From positions 1 through 56,936 of the forward strand of contig SVPF01000010.1 in assembly GCA_015066005.1 (NCBI GenBank): DNA of 56,936 nucleotides. The letters run 5' to 3'. The notes under the pieces were generated by a model. It saw only the letters and a list, made by a program, of their open reading frames with translations. It was not told where the DNA came from and did not search any database. The position numbers and the translations under genes were made by a program. Source of the stretch: Oscillospiraceae bacterium. Its GTDB lineage: Bacteria; Bacillota; Clostridia; Oscillospirales; Acutalibacteraceae. This document shows, piece by piece, positions 7,666 to 14,807 of the stretch; the stretch's first letter is position 1, and each line of letters starts with the position of its first letter.

Positions 7666-10236
7666 ATGAAAAAACTATTAGCAATTTTATGCGCAGTAGC
7701 ATTAGTTGCTACCTGCTGCGCAGTTTCCTTCACCGCATTTGCGGATGAAACTGCTGCAACTTCCCCCGCACTTTACAATTTTACAACTAAGGCCGAAACA
7801 GATAAATGGGTTGGCCTTAGAATACTTGAATTTAACGGCAACACCAAGTTTGAGTATGATGCCGAACAGCAAGCTCTCAAGGTTTCACCTAAGGATATTA
7901 CCGCTACGAAGGCTTGCCAGTTTACAATAGGTATGGCTAACAAAACCACAAATGTAGCTGATTACCCTGTAATTGCACTTAAGGTTAAGGCAAACAACCG
8001 TACCCGTAACACCTGCGGTATTTGGCCCGGAACAAAGGTTGAAGGCAGAAGCATTTATTCCTGTGGTGATGTTTGTACCTTCTATGACCGCACAGGTAAC
8101 TGGGATTTAATTATCTATGATGGCTCAAAGGCTAACCTTGCCGGATATGAAGGCAAATGGGACAGCATTATTGTTCGTTTAATGGGTGATAACGATGTTC
8201 CCAATGATACCGATTATACCTGGATTCAGTGGGCAGGCGTATTTAAATCGGTTGATGAGGTTTATGCTTATGATACCTCAATGGCACCCTCACCCTTCTT
8301 CTATGATTTCAGAAATGAAACCGACGGTCAAAACCTTATTGCTGACGGCCGTGTTTATAGCGACGGTAATACCAATACCGATATATCATACGATACAAAT
8401 GAAAACGCAGTAAAAATTGCTTCTAAGGGTACAAACGCTAACAGATTTTTCTTTGACAGTAAAATCAATTCAACAAGAGGCGCAACCGTTGCTGATGTTA
8501 CAAAATACCCCGTTTTCGCTATGAAGGTTAAGTTCTCTAACCCGAACCTTAATTTTGGCGGTATCGTACCAGGCACCTGCAGTACAGCCGGTGAGCTTTG
8601 TGGATACGTTGCCACTGATACTGTTGAAACCGGTGCTTACCAACTAATTGTTTGGGATGGCTCAAGCTATTCACACAATCGTTGGAACAATGCTTGGAAG
8701 CGTGTTCTTGGTGCATTAGCACCCAATGGCACGACCCCAACCACCGATGACTGTATGTGGGTACAATGGGCAGGTGTATTTGAAAGTGTTGAAGATGCTT
8801 ACGCTTACGACACTGACTGTGCTTCTCCCTTCTTCTTCAACTATGAAGACCAAACCGACGTACAAAAATTAATGGCTAAAAATTACGTTAAGGTTGAAAA
8901 TAACGTATCTCTTTCATACAATGCTACCGAAAAAGCGTTAGAAATCAATCCGACCGATGTTGGTGCCAAATCCAATCATCGCTTCTCGGTTAATCCTCTT
9001 GCACGCACAACAGCCGTTGCTGATTATCCTGTAATGGCAATTAAGATTAAACCCAAGAACACCAACCACAAGTTAGGTGGTATTGCTGCAGGTACAGCAC
9101 GCACCGGCGGCGGTAGTCTTTATGCTTCAGACTTCCAGCTTAAAGGAACAACCTTAGAAGATGACTGGCAAATTGTTATATTTGACGGTACAACCCCACC
9201 ACACGCTAACTATTCAGGCAATTGGGCAGGCTTACTTATATCCTTAGCTCCTGATAATAGCGTAACCGCTGCTGAAGACGGCTGGTATGTAAAGTGGGCA
9301 GGCGTATTCAAAACTGTAGCAGATGCTTACGCTGCTTGCGGCGACCACAACCATCAGGTAGATGCTGAAGCTTCAAGCGCTGCAACCTATTTTGTTGCAG
9401 GCGAAGAGGTTAAGGTTTGCAAATATTGCGGCGACACAGTTAAAACCACACTTCCCGCAACTAATAATGCTCTTGACAGCATTACCGAAACCTATGCTGA
9501 CGGTAAGTTAACTATCGCTTGGGAATACAACGAGGATTTAATTGTTGATATTGCAAACGGTGCTAAGATTTACTTTAACTATGAAATTTTAGGCTACAAG
9601 AACAGCGTTTTAGTAAACGGCACAGAAGCCTTAAGCGTAACCCTTGAAGGCTTTAACGCTGACAGACTTAATGCTGAGCTTACCTACTTCCTCTCAGCTG
9701 AATATGCTGCAGCTGAAGATACCTCAAAGCTTAAGACTGCAACCACAAAGACCGTTAAGGCTGCAAGTATTTCTACCGATACCGAGCTTAACGCCCTTCT
9801 CAGTGCACTTGATGCTGCTACCGGTGAAGCTGCAGTTGTTGCAGGTCAGGTTGATAATACTGACACCTTGGTTTCCAACACAATGAAGGCAGACCTTAAG
9901 GCAGGTACCCTTGACCTTCGCTTTGTTGCAAGCCAAGACTTAATTACAAAGCTTAATACCCTTGGTAAAGAAGGCCGCATCGTAACCCTTACCGTTACAA
10001 TTGGTGATACCGTTACTAAGGATATTACCATTGATACACTTAAAAAGGTAACAATGGTTAAAATTACAGGTATGTCATTCGAACAGCTTAACAGCACAGT
10101 TACCGTAAAGCTTGGCTTTGACTATGAAGGAACTGAAAAAGACTTTACAACCGATGTTGTAGAATTCAACTGCGGCGAAATTATTGCTGATACCGATACT
10201 GCTGTTGCAAATGCATTCGAAGCTTTTATGAAATAA
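7666..10236 (+). CDS. large secreted protein with three beta-rich repeats and a shared C-terminal module
   Basis: 856 residues. The signal peptide MKKLLAILCAVALVATC... is probably cleaved after AFA at residue 26. Three homologous units of about 170 residues follow (about 34-204, 208-384, 387-557), each ending in a (V/I)(Q/K)WAGVF(K/E)(S/T)V block; they look like jelly-roll or binding domains. A CKYCGD knuckle lies near residue 585. Residues about 600-856 form a module shared with the proteins at 12368 and 14808. No sortase motif is seen. It is probably a cell-surface or secreted glycan-binding protein, since it lies 21 nt behind a sialidase-like gene. The last 137 codons are nearly identical to those of the 12368 gene. 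Confidence 0.8.
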   Translation: MKKLLAILCAVALVATCCAVSFTAFADETAATSPALYNFTTKAETDKWVGLRILEFNGNTKFEYDAEQQALKVSPKDITATKACQFTIGMANKTTNVADYPVIALKVKANNRTRNTCGIWPGTKVEGRSIYSCGDVCTFYDRTGNWDLIIYDGSKANLAGYEGKWDSIIVRLMGDNDVPNDTDYTWIQWAGVFKSVDEVYAYDTSMAPSPFFYDFRNETDGQNLIADGRVYSDGNTNTDISYDTNENAVKIASKGTNANRFFFDSKINSTRGATVADVTKYPVFAMKVKFSNPNLNFGGIVPGTCSTAGELCGYVATDTVETGAYQLIVWDGSSYSHNRWNNAWKRVLGALAPNGTTPTTDDCMWVQWAGVFESVEDAYAYDTDCASPFFFNYEDQTDVQKLMAKNYVKVENNVSLSYNATEKALEINPTDVGAKSNHRFSVNPLARTTAVADYPVMAIKIKPKNTNHKLGGIAAGTARTGGGSLYASDFQLKGTTLEDDWQIVIFDGTTPPHANYSGNWAGLLISLAPDNSVTAAEDGWYVKWAGVFKTVADAYAACGDHNHQVDAEASSAATYFVAGEEVKVCKYCGDTVKTTLPATNNALDSITETYADGKLTIAWEYNEDLIVDIANGAKIYFNYEILGYKNSVLVNGTEALSVTLEGFNADRLNAELTYFLSAEYAAAEDTSKLKTATTKTVKAASISTDTELNALLSALDAATGEAAVVAGQVDNTDTLVSNTMKADLKAGTLDLRFVASQDLITKLNTLGKEGRIVTLTVTIGDTVTKDITIDTLKKVTMVKITGMSFEQLNSTVTVKLGFDYEGTEKDFTTDVVEFNCGEIIADTDTAVANAFEAFMK

Positions 10237-10248
10237 GGAGGAATTATA

Positions 10249-10365
10249 ATGAAGTTTGAAGCTCCTGAAATTAACAAGGTTTCCTTCGAAACCGAAAATG
10301 TTGCTGCTGAAGGCGTTGGCGGAAACGGCTGGGATGTAACCGGCAGCGGCGCAGACGCAATTTAA
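10249..10365 (+). CDS. 38-residue peptide, copy 1 (unknown function)
   Basis: A short gene with a textbook ribosome-binding site (AAGGAGGAA, 6 nt spacing), 12 nt after the secreted-protein stop and followed by a terminator at 10389. The product begins MKFEAPEINKVSFETENV and ends in a glycine-rich tail, GVGGNGWDVTGSGADAI. It has no Cys, no signal peptide and no membrane segment. An identical gene is at 14375-14491 in the same context. The acidic front and Gly/Ser/Asp-rich tail recall precursor peptides, but no modifying enzyme or exporter lies nearby. It could equally be a small partner or chaperone of the secreted protein. I do not recognise it. Confidence 0.75.
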   Translation: MKFEAPEINKVSFETENVAAEGVGGNGWDVTGSGADAI

Positions 10366-10388
10366 TTTAAAAATTAAAGCTTAAAAGC

Positions 10389-10427
10389 ACAAGCCCTTCT
10401 CATTTTGGGAAGGGCTTGTTGTTTTAA
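10389..10427 (+). terminator. intrinsic terminator after peptide gene, copy 1
   Basis: Stem ACAAGCCCTT (10389-10398) with AAGGGCTTGT (10410-10419), then TGTTTT. Ends the unit that appears to start at the SIS gene. Confidence 0.85.
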
Positions 10428-10473
10428 TATTTTTCAAATTATAGTTTATCGGGATAATGAAGCACAAACCAAA

Positions 10474-10595
10474 GCCTTCCCCAGTAGGGGAAGGTGGCAG
10501 GCGAAGCCTGACGGATGAGGTGTAAAAAACAGTTTGTACTTACAAAGCTCCTCATCCACCGCTAAAGCGGTCCCCCTTCTCCCGCAGGAGAAGGC
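10474..10595. repeat. 122 bp imperfect palindrome, copy A
   Basis: Begins GCCTTCCCCAGTAGGGGAAG and ends in CTTCTCCCGCAGGAGAAGGC, so both ends are small hairpins and the whole is a near-palindrome. Copies: 12014-12135 (inverted), 14600-14721 (same orientation, identical), 21528-21653 (diverged) and 37012-37192 (with an insertion). Confidence 0.9.
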
Positions 10596-10627
10596 ATAGA
10601 TAAACCCCAATTTAATTGAGCTCATCG

Positions 10628-10701
10628 TGTAGGGACAATTCATGAATTGTCCGTAAATTGCGGCTATGCACAGGCGGGCGATTCGTGAATCGCCCCTACG
10701 A
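10628..10701. repeat. REPIN-like palindromic pair (family A, copy 2)
   Basis: 74 bp reverse-orientation copy of 5142-5215, including the spacer GCGGCTATGCACAGGC between the arms. The outer ends read TGTAGGG and CCCTACGA. Confidence 0.88.
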
Positions 10702-10865
10702 ATATACAATTAAATTGTTCTATAATTACGAATTACGCATTACGAATTACGCATTTTACCTAAGCGATAAACCCAATTTTAATCCGTCGCGAAGCGACAC
10801 CGAACCTCTTAACTATTACCTCTTACTTATTACCTCGCGCAAGCGATAAACCCCGATTAGCCAAA

Positions 10866-10892
10866 CAAAAAACAGCCCTTGTGGGCTGTTTT
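10866..10892 (-). terminator. terminator of the patatin-like gene
   Basis: Read on the minus strand: AAACAGCCC, loop ACAA, GGGCTGTTT, then a T run, directly behind the stop codon. Confidence 0.82.
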
Positions 10893-10894
10893 AA

Positions 10895-11761
10895 TTAGTC
10901 GGTTTTTTCCCAGTTCGACATACGCTTGGCGTACTTACGGGTCATAACATTTATTTTGTTAAGCACAACATCGACGGTCAAGCGGGGCTTACAATCAGCC
11001 TGCTGTTGCTCGTTATTGCGCTTAATTGCGGCCAAAATTTCGGCCTTATCATCGGTTTTAAAAACCTCATTTAAAACCTTCATTGTATAATCGTAACCGT
11101 ACTGTGCCATTTCATCAAAGGTGTCAGGTGTGAAAACCAGAGTTTCAAGGCGTTTATCGTTCGGAAAATCATAAAACTTTAAAATTTTACTGTCAAACGC
11201 TTCGTTTTCAAAGAAATATTTATGATTATCAAAATAAATACAAAGAATATAGTCCAAATCCTTCTCCATTAAAGGATAAGCGGGTATATTGTCAACAAAA
11301 GCACCGTCTAAAATGCGGTCACCGTTTATAATTTCACCCTTAACCAAAATAGGAATTGCAATTGCGCCCTTAACATATTGCTGGGTTTGCTCATAGCTTA
11401 GCTCGTGAAAGGGGATATATTCTACCTTGGATTTAGTAAAATTCCAAACAGCTACATAATGTTCAAAAAACAGCTTTGTATCGGGTGAAAAAACCTTGCA
11501 AATTTCATCCCTTATAGGTCCCGGGCCGCCATAGGTTAAAAACAGCCTGCCGTGCTTTTTGGGGTCAATCATCTTCCAAATGCGCGCAAATTCCTCAGGC
11601 TTGCCGACACCAAAGGTTTGCGCCGCCAGCATACCGATAGAAGCCGAGCTTACGCATTTTATTTCGTCTTTTTCAAAAAATTCGCCTATTGCTTTTATAA
11701 AGCCGTATTCGTAAGCGCCCTTACTTGCCGCACCCGACAGCAAAATACCGATTTTTGCCAT
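10895..11761 (-). CDS. patatin-like phospholipase with degenerate motifs
   Basis: 288 residues, patatin-like fold typical of bacterial serine acyl-hydrolases. The oxyanion-hole loop is SGAASKG (residues 9-15) instead of the usual GGGxxG. The nucleophile elbow is SASIG with S41, so the first glycine of GxSxG is serine. The dyad aspartate is D152 in DGAFVDN, where DGG is usual. The Ser and Asp are therefore present while flanking glycines are changed. No signal peptide is seen, so it should act on intracellular or membrane lipids. It is monocistronic with its own terminator, between repeat islands. Confidence 0.82.
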   Translation of the reverse strand: MAKIGILLSGAASKGAYEYGFIKAIGEFFEKDEIKCVSSASIGMLAAQTFGVGKPEEFARIWKMIDPKKHGRLFLTYGGPGPIRDEICKVFSPDTKLFFEHYVAVWNFTKSKVEYIPFHELSYEQTQQYVKGAIAIPILVKGEIINGDRILDGAFVDNIPAYPLMEKDLDYILCIYFDNHKYFFENEAFDSKILKFYDFPNDKRLETLVFTPDTFDEMAQYGYDYTMKVLNEVFKTDDKAEILAAIKRNNEQQQADCKPRLTVDVVLNKINVMTRKYAKRMSNWEKTD

Positions 11762-11994
11762 TTTAAAGCCTTTTCCCCTTCCTTTTTTGATTTACAGCAT
11801 ATTATAGCATATTTCTACATATTTTTCAATACAATTAAACCGCCACTTTATGTAATTTTTTACCCCCAGTAAAATTTTTAGGTAATATAATTTTATAAAC
11901 GACAGTCTGTGCACGAAGGTGTTTACAAAATAAAATTATGTTTAATTGGGGATAAAAATGAATAATATTTTAGCTGCCGCTTAGTAAGGGATAT

Positions 11995-12176
11995 AAATTG
12001 GGAGTTTATCTATGCCTTCTCCTGCGGGAGAAGGGGGACCGCTTCAGCGGTGGATGAGGAGCTTTGTAAGTACAAACTGTTTTTTACACCTCATCCGTCA
12101 GGCTTCGCCTGCCACCTTCCCCTACTGGGGAAGGCTTTGGTTTGTGCTATAACGGCAGCCCGACAAACTATAATTT
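11995..12176. repeat. repeat island 4
   Basis: Left boundary AAATTGGGAGTTTATC (11995-12010), right boundary CGACAAACTATAATTT (12161-12176), with an inverted 122 bp palindrome copy between. In the rest of the 11762-12367 gap I see the minus-strand leader of the patatin gene (11762 to about 11880), featureless AT-rich DNA to 11994, and a promoter-like region before 12368. Confidence 0.75.
12014..12135. repeat. 122 bp imperfect palindrome, copy B (inverted)
   Basis: Reverse complement of copies A and C with very few differences (for example CTTCAGCGG against CTAAAGCGG). Confidence 0.9.
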
Positions 12177-12279
12177 GCTGTTTAAATGCGCTTTGGTTAT
12201 GAATTTTGCCTTAAAAGAAGTCTTTTATTTGGACTTTTTGCTGATTTTGGCTTTTTTGCCATTATTTTAATAACAAGGC

Positions 12280-12307
12280 TTGCTTTTTATTTTTTATGTG
12301 CTATTAT
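12280..12307 (+). promoter_or_regulatory. possible promoter of secreted-protein gene 2
   Basis: TTGCTT (12280-12285) and TATTAT (12302-12307), 16 bp apart, about 60 nt before the start codon. A weak match. Confidence 0.4.
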
Positions 12308-12367
12308 ATAAGGTATAAGGGGAAATATTTTTATAATACCTAAAAAATTTTAAAAGGGGAATGAAAA

Positions 12368-14362
12368 ATGAAAAGAATTTTATCAATTGTTTTAACCCTC
12401 GCACTTTTATTAACGGCCCTTCCGTTAGCCCTCAGCGTAAGCGCTGCAGAGACAACCACTACTTATACTTTTTCCAGTTACACTGCAGGCACACAATACG
12501 CGCAAAACGAATCGCATGTATTAGATGACAACCTTACGCTTATCATTAACGGCTCACATCTTAATAGCCAAATACGACTTTATGCCGGTTCAAATGCAGT
12601 TTTTGAATCTAATAGAGTTATTACTGCTGTGTCAGTAAATGCAGGCTATAAGGTTGATACTCTCAATGTTTATGGCTCTACCGACGGCAGCGAATTCACC
12701 CTTATTCAAGCTGTTTCCATTTCTTCAACCAGCTACAAAGATTATTCCGTTACTATTCCGGAAAATGCAAATTATACCCAAATTAAAATCGAATCAACAA
12801 ATGCACAAATCCGTGTTGCAAAAGCAACCTTAACCTTTGGCGATTTAGCTGCTGGTGCATGTGAACATAATTATGAAGAAACCGGTCGAGTTGGTGCAAC
12901 CTGTACCTCAAGAGGTTCCATTACCAAAGTTTGTTCATTGTGCGAAGATGAAATCGTTGAGGTTTTAGATGATCTTGGCCACGACTATTTAAACGGCGAA
13001 TGTCAAAATTGCCACACCACTGATATTATTTTCGAATTTGGTAAGCTTGGCGCCGCATCGCATACTGATGGTTCTGAACTTGAAGAAAACACTGCATATG
13101 AAATAGATAACTATACTTTAACATTAACTGGTTTAAGTAAAGTATATGGAAATGCCAGAGATGCTAAAGGTAATAGTTGCTTAAAACTTGGTACGGGCAG
13201 TGTTGCTGCTACGCTTAATTTTACTGTTCCCTCAAATATTAGTGGCGTAATTATCAATGTTGCCAACTACAAAGCTAAAACTGCAACAATAACAATCAAC
13301 GATACTGATTATGATATTACCACCTCATCAGATAATGGCGAGTATATGTCCATCACTATTGACACTACTTCCACAAAAGCTATCGCACTCAACACAAACT
13401 CCGGTTCAGATCCCAGAATCATGATTAACTCCATCACCTTTGTTGTTGGTGAAACCACCGCTTGCACCCACGAAAACCAAACAACCGATATTACCAACGC
13501 AACCTACCTTAAGGACGGTTTAAAGGTTGTTACCTGTGATGACTGTGGCGAAGAGCTTTCAAGAGATGTGCTTCCCGCAGCTACCGCAGAACCTGTAGTA
13601 TATACCCCTTCTTACGATGCTGCAACAAACAAGTTAACTATTAACTGGACCTACAGCGATGATTTTGTTTTAGACATTGATGCCAACACAACCTTTAAGC
13701 TTTTCTATAAGCTAGGCGAATACGAAAACACCATTGATGTACCAAACACAGTAAGTGGCTCGGTTATCTTTGAAGGCTTTAACGCAGCAAGACTTGACGA
13801 TACACTTTACTTTGGCTTAACCGCAACAATTACAGATGTTGATACCGCCAAGTTTAACGCTGCTGCTGCAGGTCAGGTTGTTGCTTCCACCTTAGTTGAC
13901 GGTGACAGCAACCTTGGTAAGCTTATGGCTGCTATTAATTCTGCAACCGATGAAGCTGCTGTTGTTGCAGGTCAGGTTGATAATACTGACACCTTAGTTT
14001 CCAACACAATGAAGGCAGACCTTAAGGCAGGTACCCTTGACCTTCGCTTTGTTGCAAGCCAGACTTTAATTGAAAAGCTAAACACCCTTGGTAAAGAAGG
14101 CCGCACCGTAACCCTTACCGTTACAATTGGCGAAACCGTTACTAAGGATATTACAATTGATACACTTAAAAAGGTAACAATGGTTAAAATTACAGGTATG
14201 TCATTCGAACAGCTTAACAGCACAGTTACCGTAAAGCTTGGCTTTGACTATGAAGGAACTGAAAAAGACTTTACAACCGATGTTGTAGAATTCAACTGCG
14301 GCGAAATTATTGCTGATACCGATACTGCTGTTGCAAATGCATTCGAAGCTTTTATGAAATAA
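12368..14362 (+). CDS. secreted modular protein sharing domains with the nuclease downstream
   Basis: 664 residues. Signal peptide about 1-27 (LSVSAAE). Module 1, about 31-158, starts TYTFSSYTAGTQYA. Cys-rich knuckles follow (CEHNYE...CSLCED...CQNC, about 165-216). Module 2, about 219-360, starts IFEFGKLGAA and ends MINSITFVV. A second knuckle (THEN...CDDCGEE) precedes the C-terminal module, about 410-664. Modules 1 and 2, the knuckles and the C-terminal module occur in the same order behind the nuclease domain of the 14808 gene, so this protein looks like that enzyme without its catalytic domain. No catalytic motif is visible; adhesion or substrate binding is the likely role. AGGGGAA lies just before the ATG. 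Confidence 0.8.
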   Translation: MKRILSIVLTLALLLTALPLALSVSAAETTTTYTFSSYTAGTQYAQNESHVLDDNLTLIINGSHLNSQIRLYAGSNAVFESNRVITAVSVNAGYKVDTLNVYGSTDGSEFTLIQAVSISSTSYKDYSVTIPENANYTQIKIESTNAQIRVAKATLTFGDLAAGACEHNYEETGRVGATCTSRGSITKVCSLCEDEIVEVLDDLGHDYLNGECQNCHTTDIIFEFGKLGAASHTDGSELEENTAYEIDNYTLTLTGLSKVYGNARDAKGNSCLKLGTGSVAATLNFTVPSNISGVIINVANYKAKTATITINDTDYDITTSSDNGEYMSITIDTTSTKAIALNTNSGSDPRIMINSITFVVGETTACTHENQTTDITNATYLKDGLKVVTCDDCGEELSRDVLPAATAEPVVYTPSYDAATNKLTINWTYSDDFVLDIDANTTFKLFYKLGEYENTIDVPNTVSGSVIFEGFNAARLDDTLYFGLTATITDVDTAKFNAAAAGQVVASTLVDGDSNLGKLMAAINSATDEAAVVAGQVDNTDTLVSNTMKADLKAGTLDLRFVASQTLIEKLNTLGKEGRTVTLTVTIGETVTKDITIDTLKKVTMVKITGMSFEQLNSTVTVKLGFDYEGTEKDFTTDVVEFNCGEIIADTDTAVANAFEAFMK

Positions 14363-14374
14363 GGAGGAATTATA

Positions 14375-14491
14375 ATGAAGTTTGAAGCTCCTGAAATTAA
14401 CAAGGTTTCCTTCGAAACCGAAAATGTTGCTGCTGAAGGCGTTGGCGGAAACGGCTGGGATGTAACCGGCAGCGGCGCAGACGCAATTTAA
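14375..14491 (+). CDS. 38-residue peptide, copy 2 (unknown function)
   Basis: Identical at nucleotide level to the gene at 10249-10365, with the same AAGGAGGAA site, the same 12 nt distance from the upstream stop and the same terminator. Because the whole surrounding block is recently duplicated, identity alone does not show selection. The intact frame, strong ribosome-binding site and terminator directly behind it argue that the peptide is made. No third copy follows the nuclease gene, whose C-terminal module is the more diverged one. Confidence 0.75.
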   Translation: MKFEAPEINKVSFETENVAAEGVGGNGWDVTGSGADAI

Positions 14492-14514
14492 TTTAAAAAT
14501 TAAAGCTTAAAAGC

Positions 14515-14553
14515 ACAAGCCCTTCTCATTTTGGGAAGGGCTTGTTGTTTTAA
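14515..14553 (+). terminator. intrinsic terminator after peptide gene, copy 2
   Basis: Identical to the hairpin at 10389-10427. Confidence 0.85.
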
Positions 14554-14561
14554 TATTTTTC

Positions 14562-14740
14562 AAATTATAGTTTATCGGGATAATGAAGCACAAACCAAAG
14601 CCTTCCCCAGTAGGGGAAGGTGGCAGGCGAAGCCTGACGGATGAGGTGTAAAAAACAGTTTGTACTTACAAAGCTCCTCATCCACCGCTAAAGCGGTCCC
14701 CCTTCTCCCGCAGGAGAAGGCATAGATAAACTCCCAATTT
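14562..14740. repeat. repeat island 5
   Basis: Simple island: left boundary AAATTATAGTTTATCG, one 122 bp palindrome (14600-14721), right boundary GATAAACTCCCAATTT (14725-14740). This minimal layout shows the two boundary words as inverted repeats around a single module. Confidence 0.8.
14600..14721. repeat. 122 bp imperfect palindrome, copy C
   Basis: Identical to copy A (10474-10595), as part of the segmental duplication. Confidence 0.92.
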
Positions 14741-14746
14741 ACCATC

Positions 14747-14775
14747 TTGTTTTATGTGTTTATATATGTTACAAT
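14747..14775 (+). promoter_or_regulatory. promoter of secreted nuclease gene
   Basis: TTGTTT (14747-14752), 17 bp spacer, TACAAT (14770-14775), about 33 nt before the start codon. It begins right after the island 5 boundary. Confidence 0.6.
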
Positions 14776-14807
14776 AAATATATATGTGCATTTGCGGAGG
14801 AAGTAAA

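Larger units (their letters stand above)
9826..10606 (+). repeat. segmental duplication, copy 1 (partner 13952-14732)
   Basis: About 780 bp covering the last part of the secreted-protein gene, the 38-codon peptide gene, its terminator, the island boundary word and a 122 bp palindromic repeat. It matches 13952-14732 at a constant offset of 4126 with no gaps. A few substitutions occur in the first 200 bp; from about 10035 onward I see no difference, including in non-coding DNA. Confidence 0.92.
10436..10858. repeat. repeat island 3 (composite)
   Basis: Occupies nearly all of the 10366-10894 gap. The left boundary AAATTATAGTTTATCG (10436) and right boundary CGATAAACCCCGATT (10844-10858) are inverted, with two further internal GATAAAC-type words (10600-10616 and 10764-10778). 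Modules in order: 122 bp palindrome, REPIN (family A), an ATTACGAATTACGCATT run (about 10721-10757), a CCGTCG...CGACAC hairpin (about 10783-10801) and a pyrimidine-rich tract. Confidence 0.75.
13952..14732 (+). repeat. segmental duplication, copy 2 (partner 9826-10606)
   Basis: Second copy of the block of C-terminal codons, peptide gene, terminator and 122 bp repeat. Upstream of 13952 the two host genes still align at protein level but diverge clearly, so homogenisation stops inside the C-terminal module. Confidence 0.92.

Noticed and set aside
10249-10365. Reading the 38-residue peptide as a double-glycine bacteriocin precursor
   Set aside because: The residues before GG do not fit the usual leader pattern and no ABC peptidase exporter or immunity gene is near; kept as unknown.
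11957-11983. Eight-codon open frame beginning ATGAATAATATTTTAGCTGC with a GGGG upstream
   Set aside because: Too short to support and next to a repeat island; nothing indicates translation.
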